A stretch of DNA of 64,000 nucleotides from Cuscuta epithymum (lineage: Eukaryota > Streptophyta > Magnoliopsida > Solanales > Convolvulaceae). Position numbers and translations under genes: made by a program. The stretch spans positions 964,001 through 1,028,000 of the forward strand of contig CAMAPF010000134.1 in the NCBI GenBank assembly GCA_945859915.1. Reading direction: 5' to 3'. Shown piece after piece: positions 9,970 to 21,481 of this stretch. The notes beneath the pieces were generated by a model that saw only the letters and a list, made by a program, of their open reading frames with translations, was not told where the DNA came from and searched no databases. How positions within the stretch are numbered: the stretch's first letter is position 1; the number at the start of each line of letters is the position of its first letter.

Positions 9970-12900
9970 ATGACAAGAACTAGGTCAAAGAACACCGGAA
10001 GGAATGCCCCTCTGAACCAGGAAGGGCAGGGAAACGTTGCTGACAACGTCCCCAATGATCTCATCATTCAGGATGAGAACGCTCAGGAGGTCGAGCTCGC
10101 AGCGGCCGACCTTCGCACCCAGCTCAACAAGACTGCCCCAGACGCCCGCATCGGGCTCGAGGACAAGCGCAATGCTGATCGCACTTCGGGCCAGCAGGCC
10201 TCTCACCCTGCTGCTCCCCAGATCAACCCGGCCGCATTATCGGCCATTGTTGCGAGCATCCTCCAGGACCCCAACGTCGTCAGCGCTCTTGTCGCAAAGA
10301 CCGGGGAAAACAACACTCCCGTGACTGGAGAAGTCGCGACGGTGCCACCACCGCCGCCTCGGCCACAAGGCGTCACCTTCTTCGGCAACGACGAAGGCAT
10401 CCTCGCCGCGGACACCCATTCCCATACTGCCTCTCCTACCCGGGATACACCGGCCCAACCTCGCGGTAAAATCTCGGTCTTCAATAGGTTGGGTGACATC
10501 GCGAGCCGTCGGGTACCTACGGGAAGGGTTGCGGATCGGTTGGGTGGTCGCGAGCCGGGATCACCAAAGGAAAGCTTCGGGTCAGTTTCCCGGACAACGG
10601 ATCGGCCCCGACCAGACAAAGGCAAAGGAAAGCTGAATGATGATGACGCGCGTCACCAGATCAACCTGGCCCACGCGGCCCGGATCCAGACCCCTCTGGG
10701 TGGCGCTGCGGCCAACACGGACCCAAGGGACGAGATCATCGCCCGCCTGGAGAAGCGCCTCGCTGATATGGAGGCCCGAGAGGCCGCAGGGCGCGCAGTG
10801 GCTCACACATCCCAGCATCCCAACTACGATGCACTCCTACACAAGGTTAGTGCCTTGGAGAGGGAGTTGGCCGACCGACGCGACGAGCCCGTCATCCAAA
10901 TACGGACCCGAACCCCCTTCTCTGCGAGGGTGCTCTCCGCTCCCATCCCAGAGAAGTACAAAGGGAATCCAATCAAGCCATATGACGGCCGCACTGATCC
11001 CCAGGAGCATTTCACCCGCTATCAGAACAACATGATGATGACCAACGCTTCGGAGGAATACATGTGCCGCTGGTTCCTATCCACCTTGGAAGGGCCAGCG
11101 TATGATTGGTTCAATAACCTTCCAGAAGGGAGCATCGACTCATGGCAGGACCTTGCTCAGCGCTTCCTCACCCACTTTGCCGGGAGGAAGCGTGCGAAGA
11201 AGCATTTCGCCCACCTCCTGACCATCAAACAACAATCGGAGGAGACACTCCGAGCCTTCCTCGATCGCTGGACAAGGGAGGCGGACGAATGTGAAGGGGC
11301 CGACGAGCGCACTCTCTTGGCTTTCCTCCGCGGAGCACTCCGGCCTAGCCACTTCGCCCGGAGCCTGTTCACGGAGCCGCCGCGGTCATACCTCGCGGCG
11401 CTCCGACGCGGAGATAGGCACGCTGATGCCGACGAGCTCCTGAACCAGAAGAAGGGTGGGGAGAAGCAACAAAAGAAGGACTCCTCGTCCAACCCCCACC
11501 ACCCGCCGGCCAACAAGGGACAGCACCAGCCAAAGAAGGCACACCAGGAGCAAGGAGGACAGCGGAGAGAGGACCGCTCATGGCGCCCAAAATTGGAGGC
11601 ACAGCGCATCCCCCTCACCCACCCGGTGAGCGTCGTCCTCGACCACGCCGAGGCGCAGGGCCTCATCGTGAAGGACCCCAGGTCAGAGGAGGAGATATTT
11701 GCGGTCCACAAAGGAGGGACATACTGCAAGTACCACCGCCAGACATCCCACAAGACCGAGGATTGCACCACCTTGAAGAGGCACATCGACGGCCTCATCC
11801 GACAGGGGGAACTTTCCCAATTCGTCAAGGGTGCCCCCAAGAGTAACACTTGGGTTAACCCTGGCAAAAGGGGGGAAGGATCCTCCGGGAAAAAGAGGGA
11901 GATCGGCGCCCTCAGTGAAGATGAGGACGAAGAGGAGCCCCGCGCGAAGAAGCATCACATTCACATCATCGTCGGCGGGAACACAGGGGGGGACTCGGCT
12001 ACCCAACGGAAGAAATGGGCTCAGTCCCTATACGTTGGTGAGGTGACCCACGCCCCCCCTCAGCCGAAGCGGCGGCATGTGGAAGCCATCACCTTCACCG
12101 ACAAGGACCTCCCCTTCGGCCCCTTGCCCCACAGGGACGCTCTCGTCGTCAAATGCGAGATTGGCAACAACATCATCCACCGCAACTACATCGACACTGG
12201 CAGCTCTGTCAATGTGATGTACGTTGACACCTTCAGACAACTGAAATTGAAGAAGTCCGAGCTCCGGCCGATACGGACTCCGTTATCCGGCTTCACCGGG
12301 GACTCTATCGACGCCGAGGGCACGATAGTGCTTCCCGTTGTGGTCGGTGACGGTACCTGTCAGGCAAAGATTGACATGGAGTTCGTGGTTGTCAACCTGG
12401 ACAGCGCCCACAACATGATATGGGGACGGCCGGCCTTGGAGGACCTTGAGGCCATCATCTCCATGAGACATCTATGCCTCAAGTTCCCCACCAAGGACGG
12501 CGTCGGCTACGCCAGAGGAAATCAGAAGATAGCCAGGGCTTGCTACCTGAAGCTCACAAGGAAGATCAATGAGGCCGAGGAGCGGATAGACACCATCACC
12601 ACCGCCTCGGCCGAAGAAGACACACCAAAGGCCGAACCGGTCGGAGACGTGGAGGATGTTCCGTTGGACGTCTCCCGGCCGGAACGCACGCTGAAGATTG
12701 GGACACAGCTCCCCCAACAGATTCGAAGGGACATCCTCTCTGTCCTGAGAGCGTACGCCGTCGTCTTCGCATGGGGACCAGAGGACATGCCGGGCATCAG
12801 CCCAAAAGTAATCACACATCGGCTATCGGTGAACCCGGCCTCCTCCCCCATCAAACAGAAAAAACGCTACCTCTCAGCTGACAGGAGGGAATTCGTCAAA

Positions 12901-15855
12901 GCCGAAGTGGCCATGCTGCTCTCCATCAAACACATAAAAGAGGTGAAGTACCCCACGTGGTTGGCAAACGTCGTCCTCGCCCCAAAGCCGCCTACGTTCA
13001 GAATGTGTGTTGATTACACTGACCTGAACAAGGCGTGCCCAATGGACCCATTCCCTCTCCCCAACATTGATCAGTTGGTAGATGAGACGGCGGGGTGCGA
13101 GTTGATGTCGTTCCTCGACGCGTTCAGAGGGTACCACCAGATATCCATGCACGAAGATGACGCGGAGAAGACTGCTTTTATGACCCCGGAGGGAATTTTT
13201 TGCTACCTCGTCATGGCCTTTGGGCTCAAGAACTCCGGCGCCACCTACACAAGGATGGTAGCCCGGATTTTTAGAGCAGTCTTAGGTCGGACGATGGAAG
13301 CATACGTCGACGATATGATCGTCAAGAGCAAACAATCCACAACCCATGCCGACGACCTCCGGGGCATCTTCGAGATCATGAAGAGATACAACCTCCGGCT
13401 CAACCCAAAGAAGTGCACCTTCGGCGTCCAGGGAGGTAAATTCCTGGGGTACCTGGTCAGTCGAAGGGGCATCGAGGTGAACCCGGAGAAAATACAAGCC
13501 ATTATCAACATGGAGCCACCCCGCAACATAAAGGAGGTACAACGACTGACGGGACGCCTCGCGGCCCTGAACCGTTTCCTCTCAAAATCCGCGGAGAAGT
13601 CGCTCCCCTTCTTCCAGATAATGAGGAAGGCCACCAGCTTCAAATGGACGACGGAGTGTCAGCAAGCCTTTGAGGAGCTGAAACAATATCTCGCCTCCCC
13701 ACCCGTCCTATCCAAGCCCCAGCCCGGCGAGACTCTCTTCCTCTACTTGGGAGTAAGCACGTCGGCCGTCAGCTCCGTACTCATCAGGGAGGATGACGGG
13801 GTGCAAAAAGCAATTTTCTACGTCAGCAAGACGTTGCGGGAGGCCGAGCTCAGGTACTCCCCTATTGAGAAGACGGTGCTTGCCATCGTCCACACGGTGA
13901 AAAAGCTGGGGCACTATTTCCAGGCTCACCCCGTCCATGTCCTCACGCATCAGCCGTTGGGCGCCCTCATGAGGAGCCCAACCAGCTCCCCAAGGATGAT
14001 CAAGTGGGCAATATTCTTGAGCCAGTACCAGATTGAGATAAAGCCGAGGCCATCCATCAAAGGGCAAGCCTTGGCTGACTTTGTCACCGAGTGCACGGCA
14101 AGGGAGACGGCCGTTACCACTACAGGAGCCGAACCAGACGAAGCCTGGACCCTGTACACGGACGGGTCCTCGGCCACCAAAGCTTGTGGGGGTGGCGTCG
14201 TCCTCATCTCCCCAGAAGGATTCAGAGCATACTACGCCATTCGCTTCAACTTCAAAGTATCCAACAATGAGGCTGAATATGAGGCGCTCCTCAGCGGACT
14301 CAGACTAGCCGCTGGCCTCAAAGCACGCCACGTCAGAATCAAATGCGACTCCAAACTCGTAGTGAGCCAGATGGAGGGTTCCTACGAGGCCAAAGAAGGG
14401 AGGATGAAGCAATACAAGGAGGCCGCTGCGGAATTGCTCAAGGCGTTCGATACCTACGAGATCACTCAGATCCCAAGGGCAGAGAACGCCGAGGCTGACA
14501 TACTCTCCAAACTCAGCTCCGACACCCCTGAGCACATCTCCAAGATAGCTAAGGTGGAGGAGTTGAGCATGTCAAGCATTCACGCCAGCCCTATACTCTC
14601 CATCCAACACCAGCCGGAGGATTGGATCACTGACATCGCAACCTACATCACCTCCGGCACGCTACCAGAAGACGAGGAGAGGGCCAAACTAGCCAAGCTC
14701 AGGGCCCCAAGCTATGTCATTGAGGGTGACAAGCTCTACAAGAGATCATACAACGGCACCCTCCTCCGGTGCTTACACCAGAATGAGGCCGAAGTGGCCA
14801 TGGAAGAAGTCCACTGCGGCGTATGCTCATCACATCAGGGGCCCTTCAGCATGTCGCGCCGCCTCGTCGTCCAAGGCTACTTCTGGCCGACGATGGCGCG
14901 TGATTGTGCTGAGGTCGCCCGCAAATGCAGCGCATGTCAACACTATCAAAGGGCACCTGGCCGACCAGCCGTCAACTACGCCCCGGTCAGCACTGCCATC
15001 CCATTCTCCAGATGGGGCATCGACCTCGTCGGCCCTCTACCAAGAGCTGCGGGCAACAACAGATACATCATCGTCGCCATCGACTACTTCACCAAATGGG
15101 TCGAGGCCGAACCACTCGCAAGCATCACCGGAGCGCGGTGTCGAAAGTTCGTCTACAAGAACATCCTCACCCGCTTCGGCGTGCCTCAGGAAATCATATC
15201 AGACAACGGCACCCAGTTTGAGGCCGAACCGTTCCAAAGCCTCCTCCAAGAATGGGGTATCAAGCACCGCTTCTCCTCCGTTGCCTACCCTCAGGCCAAC
15301 GGGCAGGTTGAGAACGCCAACAGAACCATCTTGGAGGGACTAAAGAAGAAGCTCGAAGAAGAAGGCGGAAGTTGGGTCGACGAGCTCCCCAACGTCCTAT
15401 GGTCCTACCGCACTACGCCGAGGAGGGCCACCGGGGAGACACCATTCTCCTTGTGCTACGGCTTCGAAGCCAAGGCTCCCACTGAGGTGACGCTTCCCAG
15501 CCGACGGGTCACACAATACGACCCCGAAGCCAATGAAGAAGCCATGAAGATTGACTTGCACCTCATTGATGAAAGGCGGGAGATGGCTTACCTCAGAGCG
15601 GAGAACTACAGACGACAAGTCAAATCCTACTACGACGCCAAGGTCCGCTCTCGCGAATTCCAGGTGGGGGACTACGTCCTCCGCCGAAGGGAAGCAAGCA
15701 AGCCGACGGAAGGAGGAAAGCTCGCCGTCAAATATGAAGGGCCCTACATCATCAGCGCCGTCATCAAAGCCGGCACTTATAGACTAAAGAACCCTAATGG
15801 GTCAGATGTACCACGATTGTGGAATGTACACCACCTGGTGAAATTTTACCAATGA
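9970..15855 (+). CDS. E1 gag-pol polyprotein (1961 aa)
   Basis: This is the retrotransposon polyprotein for capsid, protease, reverse transcription and integration. In order, with approximate residues: Gag domain (about 345-440); a C-H-H-C finger CKYHRQTSHKTEDC (about 590); protease DTGSSVN (about 740); reverse transcriptase with VDYTDLNKACP (about 1013) and YVDD (about 1111); a first RNase H (about 1257-1330); a second, archaeal-type RNase H starting YTDGSS (about 1395-1515); integrase HHCC finger ending CSACQ (about 1613-1660); and catalytic D (GIDLVG, about 1683), D (SDNGTQF, about 1742) and E (GQVENAN, about 1778). There is no chromodomain; it ends WNVHHLVKFYQ. The ATG follows a short leader after the primer-binding site. 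Two RNase H domains are diagnostic of Tat elements. The frame is uninterrupted, so gag and pol are one polyprotein cut by the protease. Confidence 0.96.
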   Translation: MTRTRSKNTGRNAPLNQEGQGNVADNVPNDLIIQDENAQEVELAAADLRTQLNKTAPDARIGLEDKRNADRTSGQQASHPAAPQINPAALSAIVASILQDPNVVSALVAKTGENNTPVTGEVATVPPPPPRPQGVTFFGNDEGILAADTHSHTASPTRDTPAQPRGKISVFNRLGDIASRRVPTGRVADRLGGREPGSPKESFGSVSRTTDRPRPDKGKGKLNDDDARHQINLAHAARIQTPLGGAAANTDPRDEIIARLEKRLADMEAREAAGRAVAHTSQHPNYDALLHKVSALERELADRRDEPVIQIRTRTPFSARVLSAPIPEKYKGNPIKPYDGRTDPQEHFTRYQNNMMMTNASEEYMCRWFLSTLEGPAYDWFNNLPEGSIDSWQDLAQRFLTHFAGRKRAKKHFAHLLTIKQQSEETLRAFLDRWTREADECEGADERTLLAFLRGALRPSHFARSLFTEPPRSYLAALRRGDRHADADELLNQKKGGEKQQKKDSSSNPHHPPANKGQHQPKKAHQEQGGQRREDRSWRPKLEAQRIPLTHPVSVVLDHAEAQGLIVKDPRSEEEIFAVHKGGTYCKYHRQTSHKTEDCTTLKRHIDGLIRQGELSQFVKGAPKSNTWVNPGKRGEGSSGKKREIGALSEDEDEEEPRAKKHHIHIIVGGNTGGDSATQRKKWAQSLYVGEVTHAPPQPKRRHVEAITFTDKDLPFGPLPHRDALVVKCEIGNNIIHRNYIDTGSSVNVMYVDTFRQLKLKKSELRPIRTPLSGFTGDSIDAEGTIVLPVVVGDGTCQAKIDMEFVVVNLDSAHNMIWGRPALEDLEAIISMRHLCLKFPTKDGVGYARGNQKIARACYLKLTRKINEAEERIDTITTASAEEDTPKAEPVGDVEDVPLDVSRPERTLKIGTQLPQQIRRDILSVLRAYAVVFAWGPEDMPGISPKVITHRLSVNPASSPIKQKKRYLSADRREFVKAEVAMLLSIKHIKEVKYPTWLANVVLAPKPPTFRMCVDYTDLNKACPMDPFPLPNIDQLVDETAGCELMSFLDAFRGYHQISMHEDDAEKTAFMTPEGIFCYLVMAFGLKNSGATYTRMVARIFRAVLGRTMEAYVDDMIVKSKQSTTHADDLRGIFEIMKRYNLRLNPKKCTFGVQGGKFLGYLVSRRGIEVNPEKIQAIINMEPPRNIKEVQRLTGRLAALNRFLSKSAEKSLPFFQIMRKATSFKWTTECQQAFEELKQYLASPPVLSKPQPGETLFLYLGVSTSAVSSVLIREDDGVQKAIFYVSKTLREAELRYSPIEKTVLAIVHTVKKLGHYFQAHPVHVLTHQPLGALMRSPTSSPRMIKWAIFLSQYQIEIKPRPSIKGQALADFVTECTARETAVTTTGAEPDEAWTLYTDGSSATKACGGGVVLISPEGFRAYYAIRFNFKVSNNEAEYEALLSGLRLAAGLKARHVRIKCDSKLVVSQMEGSYEAKEGRMKQYKEAAAELLKAFDTYEITQIPRAENAEADILSKLSSDTPEHISKIAKVEELSMSSIHASPILSIQHQPEDWITDIATYITSGTLPEDEERAKLAKLRAPSYVIEGDKLYKRSYNGTLLRCLHQNEAEVAMEEVHCGVCSSHQGPFSMSRRLVVQGYFWPTMARDCAEVARKCSACQHYQRAPGRPAVNYAPVSTAIPFSRWGIDLVGPLPRAAGNNRYIIVAIDYFTKWVEAEPLASITGARCRKFVYKNILTRFGVPQEIISDNGTQFEAEPFQSLLQEWGIKHRFSSVAYPQANGQVENANRTILEGLKKKLEEEGGSWVDELPNVLWSYRTTPRRATGETPFSLCYGFEAKAPTEVTLPSRRVTQYDPEANEEAMKIDLHLIDERREMAYLRAENYRRQVKSYYDAKVRSREFQVGDYVLRRREASKPTEGGKLAVKYEGPYIISAVIKAGTYRLKNPNGSDVPRLWNVHHLVKFYQ

Positions 15856-16039
15856 CCCGAGAAGCGGTGAAGCGGGCAACGTCCCCCACCCCTCGGCTTA
15901 TTGGTTGAATAAAACACCCTCGGCCTAGCGCCACTTATTGAATAAAATTCATGTTCCATCCAATCTCTTAAGATTTGAGCAAAAAGGAAACCCAAGGACC
16001 GCATCGGCCTAAGCGGTGCAATCACCTGGGACCGATGCG

Positions 16040-16290
16040 ACCTAAAGCCGTCGCAATAAACGACGCACCTAAAGCCGTCGCAATAAGCGACGCACCTAAA
16101 GCCGTCGCAATAAACGACGCACCTAAAGCCGTCGCAATAAGCGACGCACCTAAAGCCGTCGCAATAAGCGACGCACCTAAAGCCGTCGCAATAAACGACG
16201 CACCTAAAGCCGTTGCAATACACAACGCACCTAAGGCCGTTGCGATCCACAACGCGCCTACAAAGCCGTTGCATAGACAACGCACCTAAA
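16040..16290 (+). repeat. E1 27-bp tandem array
   Basis: About nine units of CCTAAAGCCGTCGCAATAAA followed by CGACGCA, becoming degenerate on the right. It sits just after pol, the usual place for tandem arrays in Tat elements. Open frames across it (PKAVAISDA-type repeats) exist only because the unit length is a multiple of three. Confidence 0.92.
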
Positions 16291-16671
16291 TATCGTATCG
16301 GCACAAGCGGTGAAACACCCAAATCGGCCGACGATATGCAGGACGAAGGACCTGTGTGCATGGTCCAACGTCTTCAAAATGGAGAAGTATACCGCGTCGT
16401 CCGCGCGGAAACCGCAGGACGACAAGTCTGAATTAAGGCTGAGGTTACAAAAACTCCACCCGTCAGTAAAATTTCGCTCAGGACCACAAAGGGCGGCCGT
16501 CATGAGACGATGCCTAGTCCGGTCCCTCGTCGACGATAGACGTGGAAAGGCAAAAAAGATGCCACTGACACCAAGCCGAGGGCGTATTTACTCCCTCGCA
16601 TTAATTCACGCGAAAAGCGTAGCGGACAAACTACCGTACATGGACGAAGGGACAGTAACCCTTCGGCCACC

Positions 16672-16706
<35 letters not shown>

Positions 16707-17518
16707 GAAGCCGACGGACCGCGCACTCGCCGGCCTCGAGCATAAAATAAAATCCCCACAAAAACCAAAGCCTCAAAATCGGCTAAGTACATATCAGGTT
16801 TTCACCTAACAGGAATCCGAGGCGCACGCTTCGGCCTCAACCACAGCTTCATAAGAAGGAATCGCTCCGGTTTCGGTTATACGAAACTACATTCGAGTGT
16901 TTGGGCGACGGGGGCGCATCGTCTCCGAGTAACAAATCCCAAATGGCGAACCGAGGCAAAACACCTCCATCAAGTCAAATTTGACACAGAAATTTTCAGA
17001 CACTCAAAGGAAGCCGAGGCGCTACCTGCCCATATCTAGGTATCGCTTCGTCCTCAACAAACCAAAACGACAACAGCAAACCACCTCATCATCTCCGACG
17101 AGGGACGCATATCCCTTGAGACATCGAGGGAACGCTTCGTCTCAGTCAACCGAAGTATGTTCGCAAACACTTAGCCAAATTTGAAAAAGATGAAACTTGT
17201 AAAGCAATAAGTACATAGACGATGCGACACCAACAGTCCACAAGTCAAAACGCTTGGTTTAAGTACATAGTCTTAAACCAGCTGGGGTACGCTTACACCT
17301 AGTACTTGGCAAAAATTGTGAAAATCAAAAGATGCATGGGAATTTAAAGCAACAAAGACGAAGCGACCAAATATTCTACACTTGGACAAAAAGAGCTTTG
17401 ATTGATGATTCAAACATACAAGGAGGGCGCTTCGGCCATTACAATCATCAAGGCGCTTCGGCCATTAAGAATAGTACTACGAACAAAAGAAAAAAGGGAG
17501 GGAAGCTAAGTACAAATA
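16291..17518. other. E1 untranslated spacer between array and antisense gene
   Basis: No gene supported. It holds an A-run of about 29 at 16672..16700 and many scattered short words of the kind GCATCGGCC, CGCTTCGGCC and CTACGGC. Confidence 0.5.
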
Positions 17519-20121
17519 CTAAACAGCTTGTCCTTGGCCACCCTCGACGGCTCCGCTGTCCGCATCGTCTTGCTCATCCTCAGTATTTTTTGACTTGGTC
17601 GAGGTCCGGAAGAGGTAATCATCACTCTCGGTCCAGGGCTCGTCCTCTTCATCCGAGCTCAGGATGGGGGGCTGCCTTTCGGACAGAGGAAGTTTCAACT
17701 CCTCCTCGGGGTCCTTCATCATCCGGGGAAGGCCGATACCCCTGGGCTTCAGGTTCTTTACACGCCGGCGGAGGCGGCGGTAAACCAACATCTGCATACG
17801 CCTCTGGCCGAGGTCATACCAGACTTCAAACTCCTCCTTCAGGCGGGCTCGGCCAGCCTCCTCCTGAGACCACGCTTCAAAGCGCTCCGCCACGACATTG
17901 AAAGTCCAATCGCTTCGGGCCTCGTCCTTCCACCCCTCGGCCATAAAAAGCTCAATGGCTTTATCGGCAGCTGCAATCGCATCGGCCTCAAGCTTCACAG
18001 TTCTTTCCTCTGCTAGCCGACGGGCAGCCGCTTCTTCATCTAACTGAACCTTGAGGCGCTTCGCCTCGTCCTCAGCAACAACGGCCCTCTTCTCAGCCGC
18101 ATCAGCTTTTTCCTTCAAGGAGGCAGTCTCAGTCCGGAGCCGCTCCAGTTGGGAAAGCGCCTCGTCAGCAGAGGCGGCTTTCATCTCAGCTCCGCGAAGG
18201 CGAGCAAGCTCCTCGTCCTGCCGCCGCTGCTGCTCCATGAGCATGAAGGCACCCTGCACAAACATGCAGCATTAGAAAAAGAAGGAATACGAAAATTACA
18301 AAGTACCAGGTCAAAAATTTACCTGGACGATGTAGTCCAATCCACCATCAAAGAGCCGCACATCCTTGCTCTGCCGACGTAGGTACTCCCTATCGGCATC
18401 GGGAATGGCCTGGAACAGGACGTCGTGCCCGGAAACCTTCTCGTTGAATAAACCGCCCTTCGGCGGATACCGCACCGTCACCTCATAAAGACCGGAGGTC
18501 AGGTCTCGGTCAGCACGGGCACTCTTCTTTGCAGCAGCCCCAGACTTAGTAGGAACCAGGGCAGACGAGGCGACGTTCAACGTCAGATCCTCAATGACGT
18601 ACACATCAGAGGCAGCTCCCCCAGGGACCGATGCCTGCGCGTCGGCCAAAGCAGCGTCATTGGGAGGAGGGTTCGGCTTCGTCTTCTTGGCGCCTTCGGC
18701 CGGCACCAGACCCGTCTCAGTAAGGGTACGCTGGCCCTCAGCAGCCTTCTTCCTCTTCACCACTGGCTTTTTTGCCGCATCGGCAAGACTCTTAGAGCCG
18801 TCGCCAGAACACTTGGACGCCTCGGCTCGCTGGGCAGCCTCCAACTCCTTAGCAACCTGCTTCTTGGCCTGAGCCATGAACATTTTGCGACTCATCTCGT
18901 AACCTGCAAGGACGACACCAAAGGAGAAAGAGTTAGAAGCAAAGAAAAATACTAAGTACACAAGGATTAAGAGAAAAGCTATCAACCTTCGGCTTCGGCC
19001 GGAATCCCTATAAGTGGCCCGTCGGCCAGTTCAAAAGAGCCAGAGATCTTCGGCCACAAACCGCAATCAGGGTCGCCAGGAATGTAGTACCGCATCATCC
19101 CGAGAGCTGCAATCTTAAACTCAGTGATATACGTGTTCACACTCCTCGGCCCACCTTTCAGGAATGCCTCAACTTGGGCATCAAGCTCAGCGCTTCGCGG
19201 CGGATTGTGCAGGTTAAACTCACCACTATGCCCTTGCGAAGGAAAGAAAACCCCGTCGGCCAACTTCACGAACACAAACTTTGCCTTCCACCCATGGATA
19301 GACGAAGGAAGGTCTTTAAAGGATTTCTTCTCCGGGAGTTGCTGAAGCGTAGCGTAACCAGCACAGTTCTTATGGCTCCCTCGGCCGATCCGGAACAAAT
19401 TGGAAAAAAGAGCCGTCGTGGGCTCAAAGCCGAGCTCGTCGCACCGGATGAGGAACCCGACGATCAGAGAGAAACTATTCGGCGTCAAGAGCGCCGGAGG
19501 GAGATCTACCATATTCAGGTACTCAATCACAAAAGGGGGTAACGGAAACCGTAGTCCCTGCGAGAACCCCATCGGATAAACCCCGAAGTACCCAGGAGGA
19601 GGATCCGGAACATGATCAGTCGGTCTCGGCTCCCTCACCTTCCCATAAGGCCCAACATACAGCTGAGCCAGATGGTACTCGCCTCGGGTGCTTTCAGGCC
19701 TTATGATATACAGGTTTGTCAAGTCTAACTGAGAACGCCCACCAGCCGCAGCTTTCCTCCGACGCGACCCGCGTTTCTTGGTGACCTTTGAAGACGACGC
19801 CCCACCTGGCACAGATGAAATAGGCGGCGGACATGGGATAGCAGCGGAGGAGGCATCACCCGCCCCGTCCCCGCGAAACTTGGGTTCAGAACTCGCCTCG
19901 TCCTCGCCCGATTGTTGGGAACCCGCATCATCATTCAGACGCTCCTCGTCCTGAGAAGTGCGGTAATCGGCAGTATTCTCCATCTCTGTTTCAAACGCTC
20001 GAACTATCTCAAGATTCACTCCAGGAGACGGGTCCTCGTCGTCAAAAGGCCAGTCCGACTCGTCTAAAGAAGCTGTTAAGTTAAGAGGGGAGGGGACGCT
20101 ACGGCCGTCAGGGAACGGCAT
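17519..20121 (-). CDS. E1 spliced antisense gene (aORF), PF04195-like plus coiled coil, 816 aa
   Basis: Three exons on the minus strand: 20121..18987, 18903..18323 and 18253..17519. Both introns are GT..AG (18986..18904, 83 bp, AAG/GTTGAT..TTGCAG; 18322..18254, 69 bp, CAG/GTAAAT..GTGCAG), and the frame is kept across both (phases 1 and 0). The start MPFPDGRSV is chosen because it is the ATG nearest the conserved part; the frame is open back to 20235. The N-terminal half has YPMGFSQGLRFPLPPF and KDLPSSIHGWKAKFVF, resembling the 'putative gypsy-type transposon' family (PF04195). A basic K/A-rich middle and a long coiled coil (exon 3, LRTETASLKEKADAAEKRAV region) follow, then an acidic tail. Additional antisense ORFs are known in Tat retrotransposons; their role is not known. 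It looks intact and has its own TATA box. Confidence 0.85.
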
Positions 20122-20370
20122 AACAACTATGCTACGTCCTAAGGGTTGTTCGAGGATCAAAGTGATTTTTCCTAGAAACACTAGATCTAACCCCCTAGGA
20201 AGCAAAGTATAAAGAAAAAAGGGAGAACAATTCAAGAACCTAACCTTGGAGTGGGTGAAGATCCGAAGAACACTTGAAGATTTCTGGGAAGCACTTTATC
20301 TCTCTAGAAATCTCAGCAGCACTTCAACTCTAGCAAACGCAAATAGGGTAGCGGCTACGGAATAGGGAGG

Positions 20371-20405
20371 TATTTATAGAAAACTTCCAACGGTCACTAC
20401 ACGTG
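20371..20405 (-). promoter_or_regulatory. Promoter of the E1 antisense gene
   Basis: Read on the minus strand: GCCACGTGTAG (CACGTG core at 20400..20405) followed about 20 nt later by TCTATAAATA (20371..20380), about 250 nt before the chosen ATG. The same pair of elements precedes both antisense genes in E2. Confidence 0.7.
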
Positions 20406-21468
20406 GCGCCACCCCATTGGCTCCACCAACGGCCACCTCTCTCCCTACCAATCAAGGGACACCAATTCAGAATCACTCAAACAAGCGCCCCTACGGCCCA
20501 ACTCAACCTTACAAAGAACAAGGCATCGGCTGAATACCGCTACGGCCCAACTACTACAAGCTTCAAAGCAAGCGTCGGCCCATAAGGCCGGAAAAGGAAC
20601 GCATCGGCCTAACTCTACGTCCTCACAAAGACCCAGAAAACCTTAAATAGACAGCTACGGCTGCCTGAGCGCGCATCGTCGATGATAACCCTGGCATTGC
20701 GGCCTTCGTCCAAGGGTTCTCCCACAGGGTTACCTTGGACAGGTTCGCCTAAGGGTTGGAGTCGCGACTAACGCATAGGCACCGGATCGGCTCACTACTC
20801 CCTTGTGCCTCAGATGCTCTTCGGCCAAAGGAGTGGGGGACTGGGGGACTGCATCGGCCACAAGAAAAGAAAACGCAACGGCCTTAATACAAAAGGGTCT
20901 GCTACGGCTTGCCAACAACAAAGAACTGGGGATCGCATCGGCTACAGAGCCCAGGAATTAGAACCCCAAGATAAAAAAATCTAGCGCAACGGCTACGTAC
21001 ATTGAGAGGACCGCGTCGTCTCACCATAACAAAAACTCACAAGTCAAGACGCTCCGGCCGCATGACAAAACAAAGGTGCGCATCGCATCGTCCACATAGA
21101 CAGAATCGACCATCTCCATCTCATGAAAATAGGTCCTCGCTACGGCCAAAAGGATAGATGGGAGCTCTTCGACCCCAACAAAGTGACAATGAAAGCATGC
21201 CAACTTATCCACCAAGGATTCTTCGCACCATCTACAAAGAAGAAAAGCGCATCGCCTCGTCTTCAAAAGCACTTCCACAGAGTGTGCATCGGCCCGCATC
21301 AAGGCTATGAGTTTCCAAGCACGCTTCATCTACATCAAATAAGGAAACCGCTTCATCAAAAAATCAAAGCAGGAACTCTTCGGCCATCAAACGCCTTAGA
21401 CTCCCGCAACGGCCAGCCAGAAAGAAACAAGTACTCCCTCTCGCTTCGGTATTCACCTCAGCTCAGAG
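20406..21468. other. E1 region between antisense promoter and polypurine tract
   Basis: No gene supported. It is rich in the same GCATCGGCC/CTACGGCC/GCATCGTC words found in the E1 LTR and leader. Confidence 0.5.
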
Positions 21469-21481
21469 AGTGGGGGACTCC
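21469..21481 (+). promoter_or_regulatory. E1 polypurine tract
   Basis: AGTGGGGGACTCC ends directly at the 3' LTR, the primer position for plus-strand synthesis. E2 (AGTGGGGGACTTG) and E3 (AGTGAGGGACTCC) have nearly the same tract. Confidence 0.8.

Noticed and set aside
9970..15855. Host gene or domesticated integrase
   Set aside because: Full set of gag-pol domains between LTRs with primer site and polypurine tract; a plain retrotransposon polyprotein.
16040..16290. CRISPR-like array
   Set aside because: Direct tandem units without spacers in a plant retrotransposon; the 113-bp array at 48-49 kb was rejected for the same reason.
15975..16361. Repetitive open frames on both strands (PKAVAI and GASLIATAL repeats)
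   Set aside because: Products of the 27-bp array, whose length is a multiple of three; not genes.
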